Below are positions 44,660 to 54,020 of a stretch of 64,000 nucleotides of DNA, in pieces. The stretch covers positions 124,001 to 188,000 of the forward strand of contig CBDCME010000043.1 in the NCBI GenBank assembly GCA_965218865.1. Reading direction: 5' to 3'. Position 1 is the first letter of the stretch; each line of letters starts with the position of its first letter. This DNA is from CBDCME01 sp965218865. GTDB lineage: Bacteria > Pseudomonadota > Alphaproteobacteria > JAAXGF01. The translations under genes were made by a program, and so were the position numbers. The notes under the pieces are model-generated. The model worked only from the letters and a program-made list of their open reading frames with translations, was not told the DNA's origin and searched no databases.

Positions 44660-45543
44660 CGTGCCATTCCCAAACCACGGTTGATGGTGAGGTCGAAGGC
44701 TGCAAAGGGATCGGCTTTCCGCAGGTTGTAGCGGTAGCAGAATTCATCGACGTACTTTTGCAGGTGACGGCGGCTCACGCTGTGGAACTGGCCGAACATC
44801 CCGCGCTTCAACAGCGCCCAAAACCCCTCGATGGTATTGGTATGAATGTCGCCATCCACGTACCAGTCGTCATGCTTGATGACGCTGTGCGGCAGTAGCT
44901 TGGACATGTCGAGGTATGCCTTGTATTCGTCCGTGATCAGGCTGGCTTTCGATGTATCGACGCGATCCCGCACGAAAGCCCGCATGTGCTTGGCCTTCAT
45001 CTTTTCCTTCCGAACCGCCTTTGCCGTGACGTTGCCGCCCCGCTCGACCGCGCCGATTACGGGAGCCTTCTTGGTTCCACGGCCCGGCTTGTGTTGTCCG
45101 TCCGGCCCGTCTCCCTTGGTGCCCTTGCGCGGCTTGCCGCCCACGTAAGTCTCATCCATCTCGACGATGCCGGTCAGCATTTGGCGCTGTTCGTATTGCG
45201 TCATGGCCTTGCGGATTTGCATGTTGATCCGCCAAGCCGTGTTCTTGTTGACGTGAATGTCGCGGGAGAGTTGGAGCGCGGACAGTCCCTTCTTGGCGTT
45301 CAGCATCAGCATGACCGCGAGAAACCACTTTTGCAGCGGCATATGGGTATGATGGAAAATCGTACCCACCGTTACGCTGAACGATGTCTTGCAATCGTAG
45401 CAATAATGACGGTGCTGATTGCGGATGGTGTTGTCGCTGTCACAGTACGCGCATTTCGGCGTACCGCCCCAACGGGCTTGCTCAAGGCGGGCGATGCAGG
45501 ATTCTTGGGTGGGAAAGCGCTCGAAAATTCGTACTATGTTCAT
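44656..45543 (-). CDS. IS1595-family transposase of the cargo element
   Basis: 295 aa. Zinc ribbon (CAYCDSDNTIRNQHRHYCYD C), catalytic motifs IVEMDETYVGG, SLITDEYKAY and the NTIEGFWALLKRG block. Unlike the frameshifted element at 38 kb this one is intact. Confidence 0.92.
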   Translation of the reverse strand: MNIVRIFERFPTQESCIARLEQARWGGTPKCAYCDSDNTIRNQHRHYCYDCKTSFSVTVGTIFHHTHMPLQKWFLAVMLMLNAKKGLSALQLSRDIHVNKNTAWRINMQIRKAMTQYEQRQMLTGIVEMDETYVGGKPRKGTKGDGPDGQHKPGRGTKKAPVIGAVERGGNVTAKAVRKEKMKAKHMRAFVRDRVDTSKASLITDEYKAYLDMSKLLPHSVIKHDDWYVDGDIHTNTIEGFWALLKRGMFGQFHSVSRRHLQKYVDEFCYRYNLRKADPFAAFDLTINRGLGMAR

Positions 45544-45621
45544 GGCGCTAGGCTCCTGGGCTGTTGGTTTAACCTCTTGACAAGATTGAACCTACCACGC
45601 CCAGGGCCTATCGTCAATACC

Positions 45622-46767
45622 TTAAACTAGGAAATTCCGTTGTCGGTTGCGCTTTCGGCCGGTTAACTCAGATAAAATCTCAGCATACACGAGACGCGCA
45701 ATAAGTTTATTAGCAGCCGGGTATGTAATTCCAAGAAGTTCCTTAAGGCTCTTGACATTCACGATAGGGTTACGGAATAGAAACTCCAGCGCCTTAAGCC
45801 CGTTCCCTGCGGCACGCCCAAAATGAGATGTGATTAGCGAGCGGTGCTTTTCCCTTAAATCAACGATATTCCTTGCTGTATCTGTTGCTTCATTCGACAC
45901 CGTTGCAACTGCCGTGAGAAAGAACTTCAACCACGATTCCCAATCGCCGCGATCGCGTACCGCTTGCAATAGTGCATAGTAGTCTTTCCGTTTTTCCTTA
46001 AAGTAATAGGAGAGGTATAAAACCGGGTCTAATAGAATTTTTCTATTACACAACAAAAACGTTATTAATAACCGCCCGATACGCCCGTTTCCGTCAAGAA
46101 ACGTGTGTATCGTTTCAAATTGCGCGTGTAACAAACCTGCTTCAATCAAATCGGGCATATTCTTTCTTTTATGAATAAATTTTTCTATGGCATTTAACTT
46201 GTCCTCGACCATATGCGCCGGTGGCGGCACATATATGGCTTCACTGATTGCACAACCTGGTGACCCAATCCAGTTCTGGCTGCGTCTAAATTCTCCCGGC
46301 TGTTGATTCTTTCCACGCACACCTTGCATCAACCGTTCATGGATTTTCCTGATCAGCCGAACAGAAAGTGGGAGGGTCGTTAAGCGCTCCAATCCATAAT
46401 TCATCGCACCCACGTAGTTGAGGACTTCTGCTACGTCTCTTGGCCGCTCGGGATTCATGACGCGCGCCTCGACCTCCAGCACGTCGTTAATGGATGACAT
46501 AGTTCCTTCGATCTGATTGGAAAGAACGGCTTCCTTCCGGACATACATGAACACGAATAAATCCGGGTCCGGAAGTGTTTGGATTGAACCATCTAGACGG
46601 CCAAGTGCCCTATCAGCATTGGACAGAAGGGTCTGCAATTCGTGATCCATTTGTAATTCTGGATCAGGGGGCAATGGGTTCGGAACGAAGGCGCGGTACC
46701 CTTCCGGCTGAGTGACGTATCGTCCGGCGCGAGCCGCAAGCTGATCATTGCGAGCCGTCTGTTTCAT
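45622..46767 (-). CDS. Fic family protein, C-terminus replaced
   Basis: About 381 aa. N-terminal Fic_N region with the class II inhibitory helix motif (SNQIEGTMSS), then the Fic core with HTFLDGNGRIGRLL, the HxFx(D/E)GNGRxxR AMP-transfer motif, and a C-terminal winged-helix-like part (FRNPIVNVKSLKELLGITYP AANKLI). Probably AMPylates target proteins and is autoinhibited. The IS1595 end supplies the last codons (RQRNFLV) and the TAA stop; about 20 native residues are at 40809-40882. The start ATG is 23 bases from a MITE-B copy. Confidence 0.88.
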   Translation of the reverse strand: MKQTARNDQLAARAGRYVTQPEGYRAFVPNPLPPDPELQMDHELQTLLSNADRALGRLDGSIQTLPDPDLFVFMYVRKEAVLSNQIEGTMSSINDVLEVEARVMNPERPRDVAEVLNYVGAMNYGLERLTTLPLSVRLIRKIHERLMQGVRGKNQQPGEFRRSQNWIGSPGCAISEAIYVPPPAHMVEDKLNAIEKFIHKRKNMPDLIEAGLLHAQFETIHTFLDGNGRIGRLLITFLLCNRKILLDPVLYLSYYFKEKRKDYYALLQAVRDRGDWESWLKFFLTAVATVSNEATDTARNIVDLREKHRSLITSHFGRAAGNGLKALEFLFRNPIVNVKSLKELLGITYPAANKLIARLVYAEILSELTGRKRNRQRNFLV

Positions 46768-46789
46768 AGTCGTTTGTGCATCTTGGTTA

Positions 46790-46898
46790 CTAGTGCACCG
46801 GCGCATTCACTTCGTTCACGCCCCCGTGCACCAGGCCATTGTCGATGCATCAACTTTCCTAACTTCGGCTGTCGCCTCCGTTTGGGTCGATGCACTAG
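46790..46898. repeat. MITE-like family B, copy 2 (109 bp)
   Basis: Same orientation as copy 1 and immediately upstream of fic, so it lies in that gene's promoter or leader. Confidence 0.87.
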
Positions 46899-47579
46899 CC
46901 CCATATTAAACGCTGCGTTTCGTATGGGCAAGTTTTCTGCCGCTATTATCGTGTTCGTTTCATATAGAAGCGTCCAGGCGCCATACGATACGTACGTTTA
47001 ATAGGGGCCCGGGCGACGCTGTCTTATTATTCGCATCGTTTAATATGGGGCAACCAGGAGGTGTTGAATGGGAGCAGCACATTCACGCGTCTGGTGGGCC
47101 GCTTCCCAGATACCAGTATCCGAATTTCTCAACGTCTTCTCGAATCGACTATGTATCTTGCAGACTGTTCGAAAACTCGCGGCGCCGGCCCTCTCCCCCT
47201 CCCGGCCACCCACGAGAGTATGCTGATATGGGTGGCCGGGAGGGGGCGCGGGCCGGAACAGACGCAAAAAATGCGCGGACGAGCATTTTCAAACAGACAC
47301 TTGGCACCCAACACAGCATGGCACCACGAGGCAAGAGGGTACAGGAACACAAACAACCCTCTCGAATCTCCTAGAATTAGGGAGTTTACAGGATTAGCAG
47401 GGGACGGACGATATGGGGTGGCCCGGATTTCAAGGCCGGTGCACAGAAAACGTTATCCGGTGTCATTCACCGATCCGGCACATCTTGATGGGGGAAATCT
47501 CGAAAGCGACCATAACAAAGGATGTCAGGAAACAAGGGGTGAGACATGACCGGATCTCGTTTCGGTGCCCACCCCCATT
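46899..47579. other. intergenic region, no gene
   Basis: About 680 bases between MITE-B copy 2 and the hydrolase gene. Contains a full family A hairpin repeat (47163-47297). No open frame with coding character, RNA gene or other repeat was recognised. Confidence 0.55.
47163..47297. repeat. family A hairpin repeat, copy 4
   Basis: Outer ends GACTGTTCGAAAA and TTTTCAAACAGAC. Loop ACGAGAGTATGCTGATAT, the reverse orientation of the copy at 59911. Confidence 0.9.
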
Positions 47580-48221
47580 TTACGAAAGTTGCTTGACGAA
47601 GCTGGTCGCGGCGGCGACGGCGGCGGCGAGGTTTTGTTCGAGGCTGCGGCCGGAGGCGCGTCTCGGGTTGAAGGAATGGTCGCCGTCGTCGATCCATGCG
47701 ATCGCCGCCGACAGGGCGTAGCCCGCGACCTCTTCCCGGCGGCCCAGGGCGTCGCGGGTGCCCTGGACGATCAGGGTCGGCGTACGCATCCCGGGCAAAT
47801 GGTCGAGGCGGGTTTTTTCCGGGCGGCCGGGGGCATGGAAGGGATAGCCAAGACACAGGACGCCGCGGGCGCCGACCTCGTCGGCGATCACGCTGGCGAT
47901 CCGTCCGCCCAGGGATTTGCCGCCGATGACGACCTTGTCGCCGCCGCCTGCGGAATGGACCACGGCACGCCAGCAATCGAGCAGAACCGGATCCCGATTG
48001 GGGGGCCGTTTGGGGCCGCCGGCGCGCTGCGCCCGCATGTAGGGAAACTCGAAGCGGGCGACCCGTATGTCCGCCGCCGCGAGGCCCTGGGCGATGGTGG
48101 TCATGAAGGGGCTGTCCATCGCCGCGCCGGCACCGTGGGCCAGGACCACAAGATCCCGGGACGCTAGTGGGCCATCGAAGAGCAACGGCGGTGCCGGCCG
48201 GTCGCCCGCTCCAGTGGTCAT
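47580..48221 (-). CDS. alpha/beta-hydrolase (KANL3/Tex30-like)
   Basis: 213 aa. The VVLAHGAGAAMDSPFM oxyanion region and nucleophile elbow GGKSLGGRIAS are typical of the KANL3/Tex30 hydrolase-like family. Catalytic Asp is probably in LIVQGTRDALG and His in DDGDHSFNPR. Cytoplasmic, substrate unknown. ATG at 48221; a GTG one codon earlier is possible. Confidence 0.88.
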   Translation of the reverse strand: MTTGAGDRPAPPLLFDGPLASRDLVVLAHGAGAAMDSPFMTTIAQGLAAADIRVARFEFPYMRAQRAGGPKRPPNRDPVLLDCWRAVVHSAGGGDKVVIGGKSLGGRIASVIADEVGARGVLCLGYPFHAPGRPEKTRLDHLPGMRTPTLIVQGTRDALGRREEVAGYALSAAIAWIDDGDHSFNPRRASGRSLEQNLAAAVAAATSFVKQLS

Positions 48222-48235
48222 CACCTAAGTGAGTG

Positions 48236-48345
48236 CTCGAAAATGTGCGTCCGACCATTTTTGGACGTCTGTTCGGGCTCTCTCACCTTCCTGGCCACCC
48301 CCATCGGCATGCTCCTCCCAAGGGTGACGGGGAGGGGCCGAGAAA
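48236..48345. repeat. family A repeat, diverged copy
   Basis: Recognisable by CTCGAAAATGTGCGTCCGAC, TGGCCACCCCCATCGGCATG and GGGGAGGGGCCGAGAAAAT; hairpin arms have many mismatches, indicating an old copy. Upstream of the hydrolase gene. Confidence 0.6.
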
Positions 48346-48470
48346 ATTTGAAGGGACGCCAAGGGCTCGACTCCAACACTTGGTTGCCACGGCTGGTGGT
48401 GGTTGATCCAAGAGTATGTCGTGGCCCTCGCCAAGCCTGTGGATGAAAATCATCCGTCTGAAACGAACCG

Positions 48471-48579
48471 CTAGTGCATCGACCCAAACGGAGGCGACAG
48501 CCGAAGTTTGGAAAGTTGATGCATCAACAATGGCCTGGTGCACGGGGGCGTGAACGAAGTGAATGCGCCGGTGCACTAG
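48471..48579. repeat. MITE-like family B, copy 3 (109 bp)
   Basis: Inverted relative to copies 1 and 2. Its right-hand CTAG contains the TAG stop codon of the M23 peptidase gene. Since CTAG is the target and is present at both ends, the insertion left the protein unchanged. Confidence 0.88.
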
Positions 48580-50651
48580 CAAACCACCGTGTCGGACTGG
48601 CAGGCGCTGGCGGCGACTTTCCGTATCAAGGGCAGGGCCGCGAGCCATTGATCTACTTCCGAGCGCCGGGCCAGGAATGCGTCGAGTTCAACGCCGGCAA
48701 GTTTCTTGCCTGTCGGCATCTTGACCTTCATGGGATTGATCCGCCGTCCGTCGCGCAACACCTCGTAATGAAGATGGGGACCGGTCGAGCGACCGGTCGA
48801 ACCGACGTATCCGATGATCTGGCCTTGGCCGACCCGATGCCCGGCCCTAAGTCCCTTCGAGAACCGGCTGAGATGGGCGTAAGCCGTGGCGTAGCTGCCG
48901 GTGTGGCGGAGGCGGATATAGTTGCCGTAGGCGCCGTTGCGGTCGATGCTTTCGATCACCCCGTTCCCGGCGGCCTTGATCGGGGTACCCCGCGGGGCGG
49001 CGAAGTCGATCCCGCGATGCATTTTGTTGTAGGCCATGATCGGATGCTTGCGCATGCCGAAACCGGAGGACAGACGGGCCCCGTTGATCGGCGTCCGCAT
49101 CAAGAACTTGCGAACGCTGTGGCCCTTTTCATTGAAATAGTCGCTGTGGCCGCTCGCCAACTCGTGGCGGTAGACGGCCAGCCTGTTGCCACTGACGACG
49201 AGTTCGGCGAAGAGGACCTCGCCGTTGCGGACCCCATGCCCGCGCTCATCACGAAAACGTTCGAACAAGACCTTGAAGCTGTCGCCGCTTTGAATCTCGC
49301 GCTGGAAATCGACATCGAAACTGAAGACTTCGATCATGTCCATCAACACCGGCAGCGGGAGTCCCGCGTTGGTGGCGGCGGTGAACAGGTTTGAGGTGAT
49401 GTTCCCACCCGCGTGGACCAGCTCGCGCTCGAGCGGAATCTCGACCATTCGGGCGGCGAAATCGGCGCCGTGCGTGCGCCCGACCTCGACCGCCCGACCC
49501 GGTTCGAGCGCCAAGCTCAAGCCGGTAAAGGCCGTGTCAGCGGTCTCTTCAGGGCTGAACGCCACGGTCAGGGTCTGGCCCGCCCTGAGCTTACGTGGAT
49601 TATAGACAGTACGCAGGGCGGTGATTGCTTGGTGAGCGTCGGGGCGCTCGCAACCAGCGCGAATCAGCGCGTCCATCAGGGTGTCGCCGGCGCGAATTCG
49701 TAGATGTTTCCGCTTATGGTCGTCGAACGGCAATGTCGCGGGACTCGCCGGTGCCGTCGCGGCGATGGCTTCCCGGCCGGAATCGAAGGTGGCCGGGAGT
49801 AAGGGACCCCGGGCCCGGATCGAGGCGTACCCGCCCCCGGCGCGGCGGTCGGCGACGATGTAGTCATCGGATCCCAGCGCCAGCCCGAGCGCGGCGAGGC
49901 CCAAGGACGCGCCCTTCTCCTGGTCGAGCACGAGAACCACCTCTTGGCCGATTTGCAGGCGGCGCAGATTGTAGCGCTCGCCGAGAGCCTCGATCGCGGC
50001 CGCGGCCTCGCGCCGGTCGATACTGGCTCGGAGCAGAATCTTCATCAAGGTGTCGCCGCGACGGAGACGCACGACCTCGTGTTCCCCCCCTCGCGTGATA
50101 CCGTCCACGCCGAGGTGGCTCGCGACGTCGCCATCGCTCGCCACGGGCGTGCTTTCGCGAAGCGCCAGATAAGCGCCCGCCGGGTTCCGCCGAACGTTGA
50201 TGAAGTCGCCGCCATCCACCGACAAACCCACCGCCGACAATCGCGGTTGGCGGTCGCTATCTTCGTTCAGGATGACGGTGAGCGCCTGGCCGACTCGAAG
50301 ACGTCGGGGATCGAACCGACGGCCTAGGGCCGCCGCCGCGGCCCGGGCGTCGGCTTTGTCCGCTCCGGTGGCCAATAGCAAACCGACCAAGGTGTCCCCC
50401 CTGGTCACGAGGGTCGTCCTCGCGGTCGATCGCGGCGCTGGCTCAGAGGTGATCTCCTCGGGTGGCGGCGCCGATTCGCCCGTATCTTCCTCCATGGCCG
50501 CTGCCGGCAACGCGACCGGCGCCTTCGCGATCTCGAGGCGCAGCGGTTTATAGGCCGCCGCGGACACAGGACCCCGCCCCGAAACACAAATGATTATCGC
50601 TGCCCAGATGAGCAGGTTGATCATTCGTGGCGAGATACGGCTGAAGGTCAT
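48576..50651 (-). CDS. M23 metallopeptidase with OapA/LysM-like repeats
   Basis: 691 aa. An N-terminal signal anchor (INLLIWAAIIICVSG) is followed by three repeats with GDTL...LRxGQ(x)LTV pattern (residues about 80-370) that resemble the OapA/LysM peptidoglycan-binding modules. The C-terminal M23 domain has zinc ligands HRGIDFAAP and HLHYEVL. It resembles the MepM/YebA endopeptidases that cleave cross-links during cell-wall growth. The ATG at 50651 has a GGGGAG RBS. ISAs1 copy C lies about 130 bases upstream. Confidence 0.92.
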   Translation of the reverse strand: MTFSRISPRMINLLIWAAIIICVSGRGPVSAAAYKPLRLEIAKAPVALPAAAMEEDTGESAPPPEEITSEPAPRSTARTTLVTRGDTLVGLLLATGADKADARAAAAALGRRFDPRRLRVGQALTVILNEDSDRQPRLSAVGLSVDGGDFINVRRNPAGAYLALRESTPVASDGDVASHLGVDGITRGGEHEVVRLRRGDTLMKILLRASIDRREAAAAIEALGERYNLRRLQIGQEVVLVLDQEKGASLGLAALGLALGSDDYIVADRRAGGGYASIRARGPLLPATFDSGREAIAATAPASPATLPFDDHKRKHLRIRAGDTLMDALIRAGCERPDAHQAITALRTVYNPRKLRAGQTLTVAFSPEETADTAFTGLSLALEPGRAVEVGRTHGADFAARMVEIPLERELVHAGGNITSNLFTAATNAGLPLPVLMDMIEVFSFDVDFQREIQSGDSFKVLFERFRDERGHGVRNGEVLFAELVVSGNRLAVYRHELASGHSDYFNEKGHSVRKFLMRTPINGARLSSGFGMRKHPIMAYNKMHRGIDFAAPRGTPIKAAGNGVIESIDRNGAYGNYIRLRHTGSYATAYAHLSRFSKGLRAGHRVGQGQIIGYVGSTGRSTGPHLHYEVLRDGRRINPMKVKMPTGKKLAGVELDAFLARRSEVDQWLAALPLIRKVAASACQSDTVVC

Positions 50652-50780
50652 GTTCTTGACTCCCCTCGTCTTCAGTCGATTCGGTCGCCGCGTTGCCCCA
50701 CGTAGTTGGCACCTCGGTTCAATATCGTTAATGCACGATGCGGTGCGGCGAGCATTTTGTCAATCGTGTCCTAGCCTTGT

Positions 50781-52863
50781 CAGGAACAATTTTTAGTCGC
50801 GGTTGAGGGTTCGGGATGAGTGGGATCGTGCTCGGTGCACGGGGTTCGGGGAGCCCCGAGCTTGCCTCGACGACGTCATGGGGACTGCTCGAAGCCACCG
50901 GACGGCGTTTTCGGATTCGACAGGCACACCGGTCCGCCCGCGCCGCTCGGCGGCACGTCCCGGTCCGGGGGAGAGGCGTGCTGTCTCAGGCGATGGGCGC
51001 GGTCATGATCGCGTCGAGGGCCTCCTGCGCCCGGGCGGCATAGTGCCGGTTGGCCTCGGGCAGATAACGGAAGCGTCCGTCGCAGCGCACGATGGCGATG
51101 GCCGCGTTGGTCAAGCAGGCGAGATTTCTGGGCAGGTGACGCACGTAGGCCCGGCATCGGTCTTCGTCGTAGGTGAAGTCGCGCACGTAGTGCAGGCGGT
51201 TCTCGATATGCCAGTGGTTGCGCACCAGTTCGAGCAACTCCTCGGGTCCGGCGCGCTCTGCGCCGAGCGAGGTGAGGCTCCAGGTCACCTCGATGCTGCG
51301 CTTGCCGGTCTTGAGGATCTCGCGTTCGCGCTCGATGCGCATGGCCTGGCGTCGCCCGTGGAGGTTGGCGTAGCCGTCCCACTCGGCAGCGGAGAGGTCG
51401 ACGACGGCGCAGCGTCGGCGCTCGATGCGGCCATGGCCCTTGTCGACGGTTTCGTGCCAGAGCGCATCGCTGAAGTCGATCGCCTTGAGGTCTTCGAAGA
51501 TCATCTCCTGGTTGTCCTTGACCGCGCTCATCACGTAGTCGGCGCGACGCCCGAGCAGGCAGCGCGCGGTCTCGTGCTGAGCGTGCATCGCGTCCATGGT
51601 GACGATCCGGCCTGTGAGGTCGAGGCCGCTGGAGAGTTCGCGCACGGCCGGGATTTCGTTGCTCTTGCGGTCGACCTCGACCTGCCCGAGGACCACGCCG
51701 GTGTCGTGCTCGACCGCCGCCACCATCATCCTGCGCCCGTCTTCGGTCTGCTTCGAGGCGCCGCGCAGATCCTTTCCGTCCATGGCGACCGGCGCGTACG
51801 CGCTGCCATGCTGGCCGGTCCACTGGCTAATCGCGTTGTCCAGGGTCTCTGGCGGCAGGGCGGTGAGGGTCTTGTGGAAGGTGGTGATCGCGGGCGGGGT
51901 GTAGCGCTGTTTGGAAGGGCTCCAGAACGCACCCACCGCCTCGAGCTGCTCCTGGGAGAGCAGGGCGGCGAACTGGGCGAACGCGTTCACCCCCCGGTAT
52001 CCGGCAAGCCGGGCGGCGACGGCGATCACCAGAATGGTGTTGAGCGCATAGCGCTTGCCCCCGGGCATGGCGGTACTCGGGCACCTCACCCAGACACTCG
52101 AACAGGCTGCGCAGCCGGGGCGCGGCCATCGGCTCGGTGTGCTGCTCGGCGTTCCAGTGTGCCGGCATCCCGGTACGGCTCAGCGCCTCGGGGGCGCCGT
52201 CTGTCAGTCCGAACACGAAGACCTCCTTGGGCTGACCGTGGTGGCGCCAGCGCGCTGCCCCTCCGGGCTCACGGGCAAAGCCCCGCGTCAGCCCCAGAGA
52301 GCGCCAGTTCGACGCGCGGTAGCAGGTGCCGGCAAATCGCGAGACGTCCACGAACGTCTCCGCCAGAAGAGCCGGATATCCGTGCACCGCCTGGATGTCC
52401 TCAGACAGCCGCCGCAGGGCTCAGCCCCCAGCACACGGGAGGCCAGGTTCGGCACTCGGCCAGGCGTCAGAATGACGAAGCGCGAGTTGTTGGCGATCAG
52501 ATGCAGACGCCGGAACTGCTGCTCGGCCGACCACCCGATCCAGCGATCACGCGCGCCCAGCTTGAACGCGCCGGGCTGCCAGCCGATCAGTGCGAGCCAG
52601 GTCTCGCCATGCACCGCGACATGGCGCAGGCCCTTGCCGATGACGCCGTGGAACGCCAGGTAGTGGTGCTGCTCCACCAACCGGTCCCAGCGCCGGTGCT
52701 CCTGCGCGCCCCAGGTCGGACGCACCGTGACCGCGCGCAAATCAATGGACGAATCCGAGACCGGCAGCGTCGCCATGACCGGCACACTGCCACACCGAGA
52801 ATGAAATGGCCAGCGCCGCGATCACCTCACCCTGATCACTGGGCGGACAAAAAACTAGCCCTG
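50781..52863 (-). mobile_element. ISAs1-DUF4338 element, copy C (2083 bp, defective)
   Basis: 10-bp duplication CTAGCCTTGT at 50771-50780 and 52864-52873. Three extra bases relative to copies A and B break the gene. It sits in the upstream region of the M23 peptidase gene. Confidence 0.95.
50986..52776 (-). pseudogene. DUF4338-ISAs1 fusion transposase, copy C (frameshifted)
   Basis: Extra bases near 52060 (run of C in GCTTGCCCCCGGG) and at about 52417 and 52429 (GGG and CCCC runs) split the frame into three parts. The DUF4338 N-terminal part and the ISAs1 catalytic part can no longer be made as one chain. Confidence 0.92.
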
Positions 52864-53008
52864 CTAGCCTTGTACGGTTAATTTTGTGTTTATGGATTAC
52901 GCGGGGGAGGTAGATTAGCCTCACCCGAACCGACGTTCCGGTCGGCCCCGTCGTGGGCCCGAAGGAAAAAAAGAGGCTGCCCGAAAGCGGCCGAGTTTTG
53001 CAGGGATG

Positions 53009-53042
53009 CCTTGTTACGGCAAGGAGAGATGCCGTAACAAGG
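53009..53042. repeat. 13-bp inverted repeat
   Basis: Arms CCTTGTTACGGCA and TGCCGTAACAAGG with an 8-base loop AGGAGAGA; no T-run follows. Could be a protein-binding palindrome or a decayed element end. Confidence 0.6.
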
Positions 53043-53166
53043 GATCGTTTTAAACGCAATTTCCTAAAATATTATTAATTCGCAATAAGTTGTTCAGCAG
53101 CGGGATCGTATTTGTGGATTTTTTGTTATATATAATTTCACATAAAATTTTACGTATCTTTTTGAT

Positions 53167-53235
53167 AAAGAGAATAGATTTTTTATTCGCATATAGATAG
53201 AAAAGAGAATAGATTTTTTATTCGCATATAGATAG
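53167..53235. repeat. 34-bp tandem duplication, two units
   Basis: Two exact copies of a 34-base AT-rich unit beginning AAAGAGAATAGATTTTTTAT, at 53167 and 53202, one base apart. Confidence 0.85.
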
Positions 53236-53493
53236 AATTTTATCCAAATTTTACGGAATGATCGCTTTTTGATGACGCGGTGCGCGAGCGGACCGTGCAC
53301 GGCTCCGGGCCGTGGCACGAGCACGGGGAGGAACAGGGGGCGACTGAAAAAAGGCCACGGCCAGCCCGCAATTCTCACCAGAAAACGTATTGAGTTTTGG
53401 TGGGATGTGGCGCTGATAGGGCGGGTGAGGTGGTCCTGGAAAATTGGACAGGCTGTTAAGGTGTATTCCACCGTTTGACGGAGGAATACGGAG

Positions 53494-53770
53494 ATGACGA
53501 GACGACGCCGTTTTCCAGCGGACTTCAAGGCCAAGGTAGCGGTTGAAGCGCTACGGGGGCGACAGGACGATCCAGGAGATCGCGGCGAAGCACAAGGTGC
53601 ATCCGAACCAAGTGAGCACGTGGAAGCGCCAGGCGGTTGAGGGCCTGGGAGCGGTGTTTTCGAACGGTGCCGATAGGGTCCACCGGGACCATGAAGCGGA
53701 GGTCCGCGGCCTCCACGCCAAGATCGGCAAGATGACGGTGGAACGGGATTTTTTGTGGCTCAAGCGATGA
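53494..53770 (+). pseudogene. IS3-family orfA remnant
   Basis: MTRRRRFPADFKAKVAVEAL, then after a one-base shift DRTIQEIAAKHKVHPNQVST and AVFSNGADRVHRDHEAEVRG; typical IS3 orfA helix-turn-helix and leucine-zipper region. Only a few frameshifted orfB codons follow, then the homology ends. A possible left terminal repeat begins near TGGTCCTGGAAAATTGGACA (53431-53450). Confidence 0.8.
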
Positions 53771-54020
53771 GCCGGGGGGGACGCAAGGCGATGGTCGTGC
53801 GCCACCATCTGAGCTCCGTCTGCTTTCCATCAGCCGATCAGAACGCGTGTTCGCTGTCTGTCGTGCCGATCGGCTTGTAGAACCTTAGCGGCCAGCCTTT
53901 CACTCCCTTCAGGCGACCATTGTGCGCGAAGGCCCAGCTTCTGAGAATCATGGCCGCGCCAACCCAATGAGCCGGCCACTCGCTGGCGAGCAGGTGGTGT
54001 TCGCGTTGTCGCGCCTTGGT

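Larger units (their letters stand above)
40883..45640 (-). mobile_element. IS1595-family element with P63C and nuclease-like cargo (2668 bp without insert)
   Basis: Inverted ends CG(G/T)AATTTCCTAGTTTAAGG. Perfect 8-bp duplication TTGTCGGT at 40875-40882 and 45641-45648. Contains, on the minus strand, transposase, P63C-domain gene and a third gene, the last interrupted by ISAs1 copy B. Inserted near the 3' end of fic. Confidence 0.95.
52874..53430. other. AT-rich intergenic region
   Basis: About 550 bases without a gene. Holds a 13-bp perfect inverted repeat (53009-53042) and a 34-bp direct tandem duplication (53167-53235). The second half is clearly AT-richer than the surroundings, suggesting foreign DNA. 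Confidence 0.5.

Noticed and set aside
48474..49394. Open frame of 306 codons on the plus strand starting in MITE-B copy 3
   Set aside because: Antisense to the M23 peptidase, which has clear catalytic motifs.
53167..53235. Tandem AT-rich units as a CRISPR or an origin iteron array
   Set aside because: Only two units without spacers, and no replication initiator gene nearby.
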